Assembly (NCBI GenBank): GCA_937934135.1
Contig: CALHAW010000003.1
Location: 17,958-81,957, forward strand
Reading direction: 5' to 3'
Length of the DNA: 64,000 nucleotides
Origin: an uncultured Alphaproteobacteria bacterium
GTDB lineage: Bacteria; Pseudomonadota; Alphaproteobacteria; Micavibrionales; Micavibrionaceae
The notes under the pieces were generated by a model. That model worked only from the letters and a program-made list of their open reading frames with translations. It did no database searches and had not been told where the DNA came from. Made by a program: the position numbers and the translations under genes. Position 1 is the stretch's first letter, and every line of letters begins with the position of its first letter. Positions 18,538-28,981 of the stretch are shown here, piece by piece.

Positions 18538-19455
18538 TTAATCAATAATTATTTTAGTGTTGGGATTGCCGCCCTGAATAAGAGTCGAGGCGACTTTTTG
18601 TGCCTCCGTCTCATTTTTATACGGCCCTAAACGTACACGATAATAGGCACGGTCATTAACCTGCGTTGTAGAAACATTAGACGGCCCAATGGACGATAAA
18701 CGATTACTTAAATTAAGCGCGTTTGCTTCGTTTGAAAATGAACCAGCCTGCACAAATATTTTAGATTCTCCATAAGCTGGTTTAATATTTTGTAGCTGCG
18801 TTGGCGTTGAAGTTAACGGTTTAGAGTCAATACTGGCCATCTGTATTTTTTGAATAGGCTCTTTTGGCGGTAAAACCATACGGTCTTCAATCACGTTTTG
18901 TTGCCCATTATTAAGCGCTACTTCAAATCCACGTGTGTCATCACCACGTTTTGCCATTAAGGCAACTTGACGGCTTTCTTCAGGAAGTACTTGGATCTTA
19001 ACTTTGGCAGTACCTTGATTTTTAAAGCCAAGAAGCTCTGCGCCGCGTTCTGAAACATCTAACACACGGTCATGCGCAAATGGGCCACGGTCATTCACTC
19101 GCATGATAAGCGAGCGTCCATTTGTTAAATTGGTCACACGAATAATGCTCGGCATTTGTAAGGTGCGATGCGCCGCAGTTAGCTCAAATTTATCAAAGAT
19201 TTCGCCATTGGCAGTTTGCTTGCCATGAAAGTTTGGGCCATACCATGACGCCGTCCCTGTTTCAGTCTTGCTATATGTTTCTTTGGGATAGTAACGCCGT
19301 CCTTTAATACTATAAGAACTTCCCACTTTAAAATATCCTTTGCTTTGTTGTTCATTAGACAGCGGCATTTGCTTGGCTACATGTGCCGCATATTGTGCGC
19401 TTGAACAGGCCGTTGTAACAAGTGACATAGTGATAATCAGTAATAATTTTTTCAT
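18538..19455 (-). CDS. rlpA: Septal ring lytic transglycosylase RlpA (lipoprotein with SPOR domain)
   Basis: Outer-membrane lipoprotein of 305 residues that cleaves denuded glycan strands at the septum. A lipobox-type signal ends at Cys17 (SLVTTAC). The double-psi beta-barrel domain (TGTASWYGPNFHGKQTANGE, then VRVNDRGPF-like MRVNDRGPFAHDR) includes the catalytic-region residues, and a C-terminal SPOR repeat (IFVQAGSF to VRLGPYKNE) targets denuded peptidoglycan. It abuts dacA and follows mltB, giving a cell-wall-remodelling operon. Confidence 0.95.
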   Translation of the reverse strand: MKKLLLIITMSLVTTACSSAQYAAHVAKQMPLSNEQQSKGYFKVGSSYSIKGRRYYPKETYSKTETGTASWYGPNFHGKQTANGEIFDKFELTAAHRTLQMPSIIRVTNLTNGRSLIMRVNDRGPFAHDRVLDVSERGAELLGFKNQGTAKVKIQVLPEESRQVALMAKRGDDTRGFEVALNNGQQNVIEDRMVLPPKEPIQKIQMASIDSKPLTSTPTQLQNIKPAYGESKIFVQAGSFSNEANALNLSNRLSSIGPSNVSTTQVNDRAYYRVRLGPYKNETEAQKVASTLIQGGNPNTKIIID

Positions 19456-19488
19456 GATGTTTAAAATACTCTGTGGTTAAATTAAGGG

Positions 19489-20463
19489 TTATTGCGCAAT
19501 CGCATCAGCCAACAGGCCGACAGAGGTCGCAAAATAAGTTGAACGATTCCACCGCATAATTGTTTGATAATTATTATAAACAACAAATGCCTGACCGTTT
19601 ACGCCATCTGGTGCAACGATAGATGATGTGATGTCATCCGTTGGTAATGGTGATCCATTATATTGCCGCACCCCTTGTGATGCCCAATGTGACAATGGCT
19701 TTTTAATCTTTGGCCCTAACATGCTTTTTGGGAAACCTGCGGGTAATGTCACACGGCGCCCCCATCTTTGGCCTGTTTTCCATCCGCTTTTCTTGAGGTA
19801 ATTTGCTGTGGAGGCAAAAACATCTTTTTTCGTTCCCCAAATGTCACGTTTACCATCCCCATTCCCATCCACGGCATAGGCGTTAAAGCTGGACGGCATA
19901 AATTGGTTTTGCCCCATTGCACCCGCCCATGACCCCTTCATGTTTGCGGCACTGATATGCCCCGCATCAATAATTTTAAGAGCATTGATAAGCTCTTTCT
20001 TAAAGAAAGTTGCGCGGCGGCCTTCCCATGCAAGGGTGGCGAGGGCTTCTACAACACCGAATCCGCCTGTATTGCTTCCGAAATTTGTTTCAATTCCCCA
20101 TAATGCCACAATAAATTGTTTGGGTACGCCATATTGTTTTTCAACTTCATCTAAGGCTTGGTAATGATCTTTGATTAATTGGCGCCCTTTTGTAATACGT
20201 GTCTGGCTCACAATTTGCTCTCTATATTGCGCAAATGTTTTTGTGCCTTCTGGTTGTTTACGGTCAAGCTCAATAATGCGTTGCTTGGGTTGAATATTGT
20301 AAAGTGCGGCATTAATGGTGGCTTGTGAAATGCCTTGCTGCGCTGCTTCTTTACGGATTCCAACCAGCCAATCTTCATAAGATTGCGTTTGCGCAAAAAC
20401 AGGCGATGGAAGTATTGCGATCGCAATCACAAATAAAATAATTTTAAAACGAGTATGTAACAT
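19489..20463 (-). CDS. mltB: Lytic murein transglycosylase, MltB-like
   Basis: A 324-residue periplasmic glycan-cleaving enzyme. A signal peptide (to PVFAQ) is followed by the SLT_2 fold: the catalytic Glu lies in ALWGIETNFGSNTGG, and MGQNQFMPSSF and AVDGNGDGKRDIW are typical of the MltB family. There is no lipobox, so it is a soluble or peripherally bound form. It is 33 bp upstream of rlpA and probably the first gene of mltB-rlpA-dacA-tmk-holB. Confidence 0.93.
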   Translation of the reverse strand: MLHTRFKIILFVIAIAILPSPVFAQTQSYEDWLVGIRKEAAQQGISQATINAALYNIQPKQRIIELDRKQPEGTKTFAQYREQIVSQTRITKGRQLIKDHYQALDEVEKQYGVPKQFIVALWGIETNFGSNTGGFGVVEALATLAWEGRRATFFKKELINALKIIDAGHISAANMKGSWAGAMGQNQFMPSSFNAYAVDGNGDGKRDIWGTKKDVFASTANYLKKSGWKTGQRWGRRVTLPAGFPKSMLGPKIKKPLSHWASQGVRQYNGSPLPTDDITSSIVAPDGVNGQAFVVYNNYQTIMRWNRSTYFATSVGLLADAIAQ

Positions 20464-20541
20464 GGGTAACCTTTCAAAGAATCCGTAACGTATGCAGAGT
20501 CTATCGAAGGTTAGCTTATGATAAAAGGGTTTTTAAGCGCT

Positions 20542-21009
20542 TTATACAACCTCTACCTTGGTTGTATTATCGCTTAATTTTTGTTCTAAATCCTTAATGA
20601 ATTGATCCCCATTTGTGACTTGGGTTACAGAAATACTGCCCTGCCCCACACCACTGACAATAACGGTGGAATAACCCAATATACGGCCCAGAATTGGTTG
20701 CTCAAGGTACGCATTTTCAATTTTCCCAAATTCCATGCGTGTCCAATCCCGTGTGAGAAAGCCCATCCGGCTCATCACTTTCTTATTGGTGAGTACTAAA
20801 TCCGTCATTGTATAATGAATAAAGGCATTATAAGACGGATACAATGTCAAAACAATAATCACAAATGCCATAACAGGATGAAAAAATACCCCTGCTAGCA
20901 AGGCGATAATTAGATATATAAGCGGCGCCGCAAAGACAATATGATGAATCTTGGCATGATTCTTAATCTCTTCACCCTCGGTCAGTAACGCTTGTATTGA
21001 ATGCACCAT
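20542..21009 (-). CDS. PH-domain (bPH2) membrane protein
   Basis: A 155-residue protein with two adjacent hydrophobic helices (about residues 25-60) followed by a bacterial PH-like domain, recognised from [23 protein letters not shown] and a Glu-Asn-rich strand ending [12 protein letters not shown]. Function is unknown; related YdbS/YvbH-type proteins are membrane-associated. It has a 78-bp gap to mltB and probably its own promoter in the 113 bp before the tRNA. Confidence 0.75.
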   Translation of the reverse strand: MVHSIQALLTEGEEIKNHAKIHHIVFAAPLIYLIIALLAGVFFHPVMAFVIIVLTLYPSYNAFIHYTMTDLVLTNKKVMSRMGFLTRDWTRMEFGKIENAYLEQPILGRILGYSTVIVSGVGQGSISVTQVTNGDQFIKDLEQKLSDNTTKVEVV

Positions 21010-21122
21010 GTTTTATTCTACCATTTTTTACAAATAAATCACAAAAAAGCTTTACGGCGAAGGGTGTTATAGGTATTTTGCCCCAGATATTTAGAAATAA
21101 CCGCAATAATACTATCTTGTAC

Positions 21123-21213
21123 GGACAGATGGCAGAGCGGTTGAATGCACCGGTCTTGAAAACCGGCATGGGTGAATAGCCCATCCAGGGTTCGAATCCC
21201 TGTCTGTCCGCCA
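21123..21213 (+). tRNA. tRNA-Ser (UGA)
   Basis: A 91-base cloverleaf: acceptor stem GGACAGA pairs with TCTGTCC at 21203-21209, discriminator G, encoded CCA at 21211-21213. The anticodon stem CCGGT/ACCGG encloses the loop CTTGAAA, giving anticodon TGA. A long variable arm and GGTTCGAATCC T-arm are present, as expected for serine tRNA. Confidence 0.97.
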
Positions 21214-21232
21214 TTTTTCCTTTACGATTTTC

Positions 21233-21260
21233 TTGACTTTATGATGTTGTGCTGTATATT
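21233..21260 (+). promoter_or_regulatory. Candidate sigma-70 promoter for rplU-rpmA
   Basis: TTGACT (21233-21238), a 16-base spacer and TATATT (21255-21260) lie 78 bp before the rplU ATG, just downstream of the tRNA 3' end. The remaining leader is A+T-rich with no recognised L21-binding structure. Confidence 0.55.
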
Positions 21261-21338
21261 CACGCATTCTTGTGAGAATCTCTATTTTAAGAATGACTTA
21301 CAAGCCATTGAAATAATTATAAAATTAGGAATACAAAC

Positions 21339-21641
21339 ATGTTTGCAGTCGTACGCACAGGCGGAAAACAATATAAAGTAGCGGCAAAAGATCGCTTAGA
21401 AGTAGCATTAATTGACGCCAAAGCAGGTGATAAGATCGATCTTGAGGTCCTGATGACGTCAGATGGTAAATCTGCCGACATGGCAAAAAAAGGTGCAAAA
21501 GTCAGCGCGACAGTGATTGAACACACACGCGCAGACAAAATTGTGGTATTTAAGAAGAAACGTAGACAGAATTATCGCCGTACAGCAGGACACCGTCAGG
21601 ATCTGACAGTTATTGAGATCGCCGATATCAAAGCTGCATAA
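21339..21641 (+). CDS. rplU: 50S ribosomal protein L21
   Basis: A 100-residue ribosomal protein, standard length. The N-terminal FAVVRTGGKQYKVAAKDRLEVA and the C-terminal FKKKRRQNYRRTAGHRQ, an rRNA-binding basic patch, are diagnostic. It is followed after 75 bp by rpmA, as in most bacteria. Confidence 0.98.
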   Translation: MFAVVRTGGKQYKVAAKDRLEVALIDAKAGDKIDLEVLMTSDGKSADMAKKGAKVSATVIEHTRADKIVVFKKKRRQNYRRTAGHRQDLTVIEIADIKAA

Positions 21642-21716
21642 GTTATAGAGTAAGAAAAAAAACAGCCTCCTCCCGTTTACGGGTATGAGGGCATCTAAAA
21701 AAGAAGGACATTAGGT

Positions 21717-21998
21717 ATGGCACATAAAAAAGCAGGTGGTAGTTCAAGAAACGGTCGTGATTCAGAAGGAAGACGCCTTGGCGTTAAGAAATCTGGTGGA
21801 CAAGCCGTTTTAGCAGGAAATATTATTATTCGCCAACGTGGAACAAAATATAATACTGGTAAAAATGTCGGTATTGGTAAAGATCACACAATCTTCGCTC
21901 TCGTAAACGGTGCGGTTATGTTCTCTAAGGGCCGTGGCGGTAAATCAATCGTGAATGTTGTTCCTGCGAATGACCTTGCTGCACAAGCGGCTGAGTAA
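21717..21998 (+). CDS. rpmA: 50S ribosomal protein L27
   Basis: A 93-residue protein near the peptidyl transferase centre. The N-terminus [15 protein letters not shown] is the conserved flexible tail reaching the P-site tRNA; no Firmicutes-type cleavable leader is present. The 75-bp gap from rplU contains a CCCG-TTTA-CGGG hairpin that may be a processing or attenuation site. A strong intrinsic terminator follows. Confidence 0.98.
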   Translation: MAHKKAGGSSRNGRDSEGRRLGVKKSGGQAVLAGNIIIRQRGTKYNTGKNVGIGKDHTIFALVNGAVMFSKGRGGKSIVNVVPANDLAAQAAE

Positions 21999-22024
21999 TC
22001 TAGAACATTAAAAATTAAATGATT

Positions 22025-22057
22025 GGATGATCGGAACATTTCGGTCATCCTTTTTTT
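22025..22057 (+). terminator. Rho-independent terminator after rpmA
   Basis: GGATGA at 22025-22030 pairs with TCATCC at 22045-22050, extended inward by TCG/CGG with one G-U pair, and is followed directly by seven T residues. It ends the rplU-rpmA transcript before obgE. Confidence 0.85.
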
Positions 22058-22099
22058 ATTTACCCCCTCAACCAATCGCTAATAAGTCAATTTTTCATC

Positions 22100-23095
22100 A
22101 TGAAATTTCTCGATCAAGCAAAAATATACGTAAAAAGCGGCGATGGCGGCGGTGGCTGTATCTCATTTCGCCGTGAAAAATATGTTGAGCGCGGCGGCCC
22201 TGATGGCGGTAACGGCGGACGTGGTGGGGACATCGTATTCATAGCTGTTAATGATATGAATACCTTGATTGATTTTCGCTATACTCAGCATTTTCGTGCG
22301 CCCAACGGCTCAGGCGGCGCAGGACGTGACCGTTCTGGCGCAAAGGGGGAGACAATTACCATTAAAGTCCCTGTTGGTACTGAGATCATTGATGCAGACC
22401 AAGAAACCGTTTTGGTTGATATGGCTGAAGAGGGGCAAAAAATTACCTTTCTTAAGGGCGGCGATGGTGGTTTTGGGAATGCGCATTATAAAAGCGCAAC
22501 CAATCAAGCTCCCCGTAAATCAACACCAGGTTGGCCCGGTGAAGAACGTGATATATGGCTGCGTCTTAAATTAATTGCGGATGTTGGCTTGCTTGGCTTG
22601 CCCAACGCGGGAAAATCGACGTTTTTGGCCGCGGTATCACGGGCAAAGCCTAAAATTGCTGATTACCCGTTTACAACATTGCACCCTAATCTAGGTGTTG
22701 TGAAGGCGGGCGACTACAGTTATGTGATTGCCGATATTCCTGGTCTTATTGAAGGCGCACATGAAGGGCAAGGCCTCGGCCATCGGTTTTTAGGTCATGT
22801 TGAGCGTTGTTCTGCCCTACTCCATCTGGTTGATGCGACGCAAGATGATGTTGTTGGTGCTTACAAAACGATTCGTGGCGAATTGGAAAAATACGGCGCA
22901 GGCCTCGTGAAACGTCCAGAAATTGTTGCTCTCACCAAAATGGATGCAATCGGTGAAGAATTGGCATTAGACCAAGCGCGTATATTGGAAGAGGCAACGG
23001 GTATTAAACCCCTCATTATCTCCTCTGTCGCGCAAACTAATACTGAATCAACACTTTATAAGCTCGCCGATATTGTGAAGGCAAAAAGACAATAG
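22100..23095 (+). CDS. obgE: GTPase ObgE/CgtA
   Basis: Ribosome-assembly and stress GTPase, 331 residues. The glycine-rich Obg fold fills the N-terminus ([29 protein letters not shown]), then the G domain: G1 [10 protein letters not shown]2/G3 [12 protein letters not shown] and [13 protein letters not shown]4 TKMD. It ends after the G domain with no OCT extension, as in many alphaproteobacteria. It lies in the usual rplU-rpmA-obgE order, but beyond a terminator. Confidence 0.97.
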   Translation: MKFLDQAKIYVKSGDGGGGCISFRREKYVERGGPDGGNGGRGGDIVFIAVNDMNTLIDFRYTQHFRAPNGSGGAGRDRSGAKGETITIKVPVGTEIIDADQETVLVDMAEEGQKITFLKGGDGGFGNAHYKSATNQAPRKSTPGWPGEERDIWLRLKLIADVGLLGLPNAGKSTFLAAVSRAKPKIADYPFTTLHPNLGVVKAGDYSYVIADIPGLIEGAHEGQGLGHRFLGHVERCSALLHLVDATQDDVVGAYKTIRGELEKYGAGLVKRPEIVALTKMDAIGEELALDQARILEEATGIKPLIISSVAQTNTESTLYKLADIVKAKRQ

Positions 23096-23134
23096 CTACT
23101 TCCCTTCATTTTCAATGAAGGATATGATTTGTTT

Positions 23135-25729
23135 ATGATTAAAACAGACACGCCCCAAACCATTTACCTTAAAGATTACAAAGCGCCAGAGCATAAACCT
23201 ATTCATGTGGATTTATCGTTTGATATTCAGGATGGTAAAACCATTGTGACCTCTGTGGTGCAGTACACAAATACCAGCCCAAATGATGAGCCGCTTTTTT
23301 TAGAGGGCGAAAAATTAAAGCTTATTTCCTGTAAATTGGATGGTAAAGATGTGAAACCAAAAATCACAGATAAGGGACTAACGCTTCCCTGCCCCGGTCG
23401 AGATATTTTTACATTGGAGATCGTGACTGAAATAGAGCCTGAAAAGAATACAGAGCTTGAAGGGCTTTATCATTCTGGTGGCACCTATTGCACACAATGC
23501 GAAGCGCAGGGCTTTCGCAAAATCACCTATTACCCTGATCGCCCCGATGTGATGGCCACCTTTAAAGTCATGGTTGAAGCCGATAAGAAAACATGCCCTG
23601 TGCTGTTATCTAATGGTCACATGATTGATTCTGGTGATGCTAAAAATGGTCGTCACTTTACAATATGGGAAGATGCAACGCCAAAGAGTCCGCATCTTTT
23701 TGCCCTTGTTGCCGGAGATTTAGAGCGCGTAGAAGATAAATTTACCACCATGTCTGGCCTTGAAGTTGACCTGCATATCTACGTTAAAAAAGGCGATGAA
23801 GGGCAATGTGATCACGCCATGCAATCTTTGATTAAATCCATGAAATGGGATGAAGAAGTCTATGGCCGTGAATACCAATATAATATTTTCAATATTGTCG
23901 CCGTCAGTGATTTTAACATGGGCGCAATGGAAAATACGTCGCTTAATATATTCAATACGGCGCTCGTCCTCGCGCAGCAAGAAACAGCAACAGACACAGA
24001 CTTCATTCGCGTTGAAAGCGTGATTGCACATGAATATTTCCACAACTGGACAGGCAACCGCGTGACCTGCCGTGATTGGTTTCAACTTTCCCTTAAAGAG
24101 GGTTTAACGGTTTTTAGAGATCAGGAGTTTTCTGCGGATTTAAATTCCCGTGCCGTGCAACGGATTGATGATGTAACGCATTTACGTCGCCATCAATTTC
24201 CTGAAGATGCCTCCCCTCTCGCCCATCCTATTCGTCCCGAAAGCTATATTGAGATTAATAATTTCTACACTATGACCGTGTATGAAAAAGGTGCGGAGGT
24301 AATCCGCATGTTTCATACATTATTGGGCGCAGAAACATACCGCAAAGCGACAGATCTGTATTTTGACCGTTATGATGGAAAGGCCGTAACAATCGATGAC
24401 TGGGCGCAATGTATGGCGGATGCATCGGAAATGGATTTAGAACAATTTAAGCTTTGGTATTCTCAAGCTGGCACACCAGAAATCAAAGCTACAACACAAT
24501 ATAACGCGAAGAAGAAAAACTTCACACTCACGCTTGAACAATCAATTCCTGACACAGCAGGGCAAATGGATAAAAAACCAATGCACATTCCTGTTGCTGT
24601 TGGTTTGTTAGATAATGATGGTAAGGATTTAATTGGTACGCACGTGCTTGATCTTAAAAAATCAAAACAAGACTTCATATTCGAAAATATTGACAGCCAA
24701 CCTGTGCCATCCATATTGCGGAACTTCTCCGCTCCAGTGAAACTTAGTACAGATTTGAGCGATGAAGATCTCGCCTTCCTGATGGTGCATGACACAGATG
24801 GTTTCAACCAATGGGAAGCGGGTCAAAAATATGCCCTGCGTACTATCAACAAAATGCTCGCCGGTGAAGAATTGCCGGCTGCGTTTATAGAAACATTCGG
24901 TAATGTTTTAGCACGCGCTCATAATAGCAATGCAGACCGTGCTTTAATCGCTCGCGCCTTCTCTTTACCAAGCATATCTGAAATATCTCAAGCGCAAGAA
25001 GTTGTTGATCCAACAGCTATTAACAAAATACGCAACCAAATCAAAAAGGCGATTAAGGCCGCCCATAAAACAGAAATGAAGACCATTTATGAGCTTTGTG
25101 CAGGCTGTGAAAGCTTTAGTATCACCCCTGCGGCTATGGGGCGGCGTGCATTGCGCAATATATTGCTTGATTATCTAACAGCAACAGATGGAACAGGGTG
25201 TGCCAAGTTGGCGACTAACCATTATAAAACCGCCAATAATATGACGGATTTAACGGCGGCGCTCTCTGCCCTCCTTACCAATAAAAATGCAGATCGTGAT
25301 GGTGTGTTACAGGATTTCTATGATCGTTTTAAAGATTATCTTCTGGTCATGGATAAATGGTTTGGCCTTCAGGCTTCGGCCAATCATGATGGTGTTTTTG
25401 ATGATTTAGAAAAGCTGAAAGTGCATCCTGATTTTTCAATGACAAATCCGAACCGCGTACGCTCACTCTATTCTGCGTTCGCCATGAACAATCCCGTAGC
25501 GTTTCATGATACGAGTGGCCGTGGTTATGATTTCTTGAAAAATGGAATTATTGAATTGAACGCCATTAACCCCCAAATTGCGGCGCGTATGGTGACACCG
25601 TTTAGGGAATGGAAGCGTTACACGCCCGACCGTCAGGACAAAATGAAAGCCGCGCTCCAAGACATCGCTTCTTTACCCGATATCTCACCCAATGTCTTTG
25701 AATTGGTAAATAAGAGCTTGGATGGTTAA
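23135..25729 (+). CDS. pepN: Aminopeptidase N (M1 metallopeptidase)
   Basis: Broad-specificity cytosolic zinc aminopeptidase, 864 residues, the length of the E. coli-type enzyme. The substrate-binding exopeptidase motif GAMEN occurs near residue 263 (FNMGAMENTSLN) and the zinc motif HEYFHNWTGNR near residue 298 with the distal Glu in LKEGLTVFRDQEF. The C-terminal half matches DUF3458-type Ig and helical domains. ATG 23135 is preferred over TTG 23129. It overlaps rnhB by 8 bp. Confidence 0.96.
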   Translation: MIKTDTPQTIYLKDYKAPEHKPIHVDLSFDIQDGKTIVTSVVQYTNTSPNDEPLFLEGEKLKLISCKLDGKDVKPKITDKGLTLPCPGRDIFTLEIVTEIEPEKNTELEGLYHSGGTYCTQCEAQGFRKITYYPDRPDVMATFKVMVEADKKTCPVLLSNGHMIDSGDAKNGRHFTIWEDATPKSPHLFALVAGDLERVEDKFTTMSGLEVDLHIYVKKGDEGQCDHAMQSLIKSMKWDEEVYGREYQYNIFNIVAVSDFNMGAMENTSLNIFNTALVLAQQETATDTDFIRVESVIAHEYFHNWTGNRVTCRDWFQLSLKEGLTVFRDQEFSADLNSRAVQRIDDVTHLRRHQFPEDASPLAHPIRPESYIEINNFYTMTVYEKGAEVIRMFHTLLGAETYRKATDLYFDRYDGKAVTIDDWAQCMADASEMDLEQFKLWYSQAGTPEIKATTQYNAKKKNFTLTLEQSIPDTAGQMDKKPMHIPVAVGLLDNDGKDLIGTHVLDLKKSKQDFIFENIDSQPVPSILRNFSAPVKLSTDLSDEDLAFLMVHDTDGFNQWEAGQKYALRTINKMLAGEELPAAFIETFGNVLARAHNSNADRALIARAFSLPSISEISQAQEVVDPTAINKIRNQIKKAIKAAHKTEMKTIYELCAGCESFSITPAAMGRRALRNILLDYLTATDGTGCAKLATNHYKTANNMTDLTAALSALLTNKNADRDGVLQDFYDRFKDYLLVMDKWFGLQASANHDGVFDDLEKLKVHPDFSMTNPNRVRSLYSAFAMNNPVAFHDTSGRGYDFLKNGIIELNAINPQIAARMVTPFREWKRYTPDRQDKMKAALQDIASLPDISPNVFELVNKSLDG

Positions 25730-26336
25730 TAACTTCGATCAACAATTTAACGCTCCCGTCTGCGGGATAGACGAAGTTGGCCGTGGCCCCCTCGCCGGTC
25801 CTGTTGTATCAGCATGTGTTCATATCCCTGACGAACATCTTAATAATCCGCTTTGGGCGCAAATCACGGATAGTAAGAAAATCTCCACCATCAAGCGTGA
25901 AAAGCTGTTTGAGCCGATAAAGGCGCTCTGTGTGTATAGTATTGCAGAGGCAAGTTGTCAGGAAATTGACCAGCTCAATATTCATCACGCAACACTTCTT
26001 GCGATGAAACGGGCGTTTGAGGCAATGCCGCGCGCTCTCTCCATGCAAACAGCATTAATTGATGGAAAATTTGCGCCTGATATTGCCTGTAACACCCAAA
26101 CCGTCATTAAGGGGGATACGCTCTCCCTTGCTATTGGGGCGGCTTCCATTATCGCTAAGGTCACGCGTGATCGCCTTATGACCCAACTTCATGCTGAATA
26201 TCCTTATTATGGCTGGGATAGCAATGCAGGATATGGCACCAAGGCACATATGGAAGGGCTGGAAAGCCATGGCCTGACTCAATATCATCGTCTTTCCTTT
26301 GCACCGTGTAAGGTGCTTATTAAGACTGCTGGTTAA
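25722..26336 (+). CDS. rnhB: Ribonuclease HII
   Basis: Removes RNA primers and misincorporated ribonucleotides; 204 residues. The DEDD active-site residues are visible in GIDEVGRGPLAGP (Asp and Glu), LIDGKF and the VTRDRLM segment following KGDTLSLAIGAASIIAKV. ATG 25722 lies inside the pepN 3' end. In Caulobacter-like genomes rnhB sits directly upstream of ccrM, the same order as here. Confidence 0.96.
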   Translation: MVNNFDQQFNAPVCGIDEVGRGPLAGPVVSACVHIPDEHLNNPLWAQITDSKKISTIKREKLFEPIKALCVYSIAEASCQEIDQLNIHHATLLAMKRAFEAMPRALSMQTALIDGKFAPDIACNTQTVIKGDTLSLAIGAASIIAKVTRDRLMTQLHAEYPYYGWDSNAGYGTKAHMEGLESHGLTQYHRLSFAPCKVLIKTAG

Positions 26337-26342
26337 CCCACC

Positions 26343-26370
26343 CGTAGCGGGTTTACCCGTCTGAGGGTAA
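26343..26370 (+). repeat. Palindromic intergenic repeat, copy 1, with terminator-like hairpin
   Basis: The 23-base unit CGTAGCGGGTTTACCCGTCTGAG at 26343-26365 is shared, with one mismatch, with 54657-54679 (reverse strand). Its core CGGG-TTTA-CCCG is a perfect palindrome; an overlapping TTACCC/GGGTAA hairpin (26353-26370) is followed by T-rich sequence and may end the pepN-rnhB transcript. Confidence 0.7.
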
Positions 26371-26395
26371 TGAATTTTTACTTTAAAAATTCAAC

Positions 26396-27629
<1,234 letters not shown>

Positions 27630-27654
27630 CTTATTTTATGAATAATAGTGTTAT

Positions 27655-28065
27655 ATGAACTCACTTTTTAAAATTATTACAGACAATACCGCCAACACGG
27701 ATTTCACAATCTTAAACCAATCTATCATGGTTCAGGGTTTAGAGGTTTCAATGTCTATCGGTGTTCTCGACTTTGAAAAAAAAGCGCCGCAACGTGTTGT
27801 TATTTCTCTTGAGTTAGAGATTGATGAAACGGCATGCTCTAAACCTGACTGCATTGATGAGGTTATTTCTTATTCAGATATTGTAGAGGACGTTAAGACG
27901 CTTTGCGCTTCTAAACATTATGAACTTGTTGAAACATTTGCCCATGACATTGCATCTACTTGCTTAAATAGCGGGTCACAAGCCAAGCGCGTTACCGTAA
28001 ATGTAATGAAGCCAGACATCATGAATGACGCCAATGTAGGTGTTACAATTAAAGCTGAGAGATAA
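27655..28065 (+). CDS. folB: Dihydroneopterin aldolase
   Basis: Folate-pathway enzyme converting dihydroneopterin to 6-hydroxymethyl-dihydropterin; 136 residues. The segments SIGVLDFEKKAPQRVVI, SYSDIV and HYELVETFAHDIA (with the catalytic-region Glu) and the Lys of VNVMKPDI fit the family. It is about 15 residues longer at the N-terminus than usual; an internal ATG (MVQGLEVSMSIG) is an alternative start. The 25-bp gap after ccrM suggests readthrough. Confidence 0.88.
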   Translation: MNSLFKIITDNTANTDFTILNQSIMVQGLEVSMSIGVLDFEKKAPQRVVISLELEIDETACSKPDCIDEVISYSDIVEDVKTLCASKHYELVETFAHDIASTCLNSGSQAKRVTVNVMKPDIMNDANVGVTIKAER

Positions 28066-28069
28066 TTAT

Positions 28070-28936
28070 TTATCTATAGTCAAAACTGGCAAGTAACCGT
28101 GCTTCAAGCGGGTCTTCAAAGATATCAATCCCGTCTAACTTACCAAACATAACGCCAAGTGGAAAACTATCACGGCCTTTTGTCGCACCTTGATATTCAG
28201 AAAATGTAATGCGCATTCTGGCATAAGCTAAGCGATTAAAATCTTTATTTTGTAATTCACGCGGGCGTTCAATTTCTTGATATTTGTGACGGACAATAAG
28301 AGCTTGCGCAACATGCTCATCCAGTTCAATAAAATCAAAGGTGAAAGGTTTATTCAGGATAAGGATCAAATTACGAGGGTAATTTTCAATCACACCATCA
28401 TTGCCGCAAATATCTTCGCGGTACGAATTTCCACCAATTTCAACACGGCGAAGCCCATTAAAGGCGGTTTTATTAATAAGCGGGAAGCCTTTTCTTAATT
28501 CATCATAACGCCCTAAATCAATCGGCACGACAACCTTAAATTTATGGGCAAAATTATCACGCCCCTCTTTAATTAAATCTCTCGCGGCTTTACGTACACG
28601 AATCCATTCAAAATCATCATTGTAAAATTTCTCATAAATATCGCATTCATTGATCAGAAGGAAATTATCAATCGCGGCATCATTTGTAAGCTCTAACGCA
28701 TTCTTCTTCCAATAAAGCCGCGAAATATTTTCTAATGTGGGATGAACATACGCATCTTTATGCTTATCTTTCACAATCGTAATGTCATTATCGCTTAATT
28801 CACTTTTGATGTTTTCATCTTCAAGGCCAAGAGTAATGTCCGATCCCGCCGTGAAATCATTGCGTTTCAGGTAGTCTTGCGCCTGTATGGGCAAACTAAA
28901 AGCCAAGATAAGTACAAATAACGTTAGAATCTTCAT
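28070..28936 (-). CDS. Hypothetical secreted protein
   Basis: A 288-residue protein that I do not recognise. A clear signal peptide (MKILTLFVLILAFSLPIQAQ) predicts export. The remainder is soluble, mixed alpha/beta and charged, with two cysteines in the mature part (INECDIYE and EDICGND). No enzymatic motif is evident. It ends 4 bp from the convergent folB stop and is preceded by a 45-bp gap after mutY, so it may be cotranscribed with mutY or have its own weak promoter. Confidence 0.7.
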   Translation of the reverse strand: MKILTLFVLILAFSLPIQAQDYLKRNDFTAGSDITLGLEDENIKSELSDNDITIVKDKHKDAYVHPTLENISRLYWKKNALELTNDAAIDNFLLINECDIYEKFYNDDFEWIRVRKAARDLIKEGRDNFAHKFKVVVPIDLGRYDELRKGFPLINKTAFNGLRRVEIGGNSYREDICGNDGVIENYPRNLILILNKPFTFDFIELDEHVAQALIVRHKYQEIERPRELQNKDFNRLAYARMRITFSEYQGATKGRDSFPLGVMFGKLDGIDIFEDPLEARLLASFDYR

Positions 28937-28981
28937 AATAAAATTATAAATCCTTTCTGGATTATGAGCAAACTTTTGCTT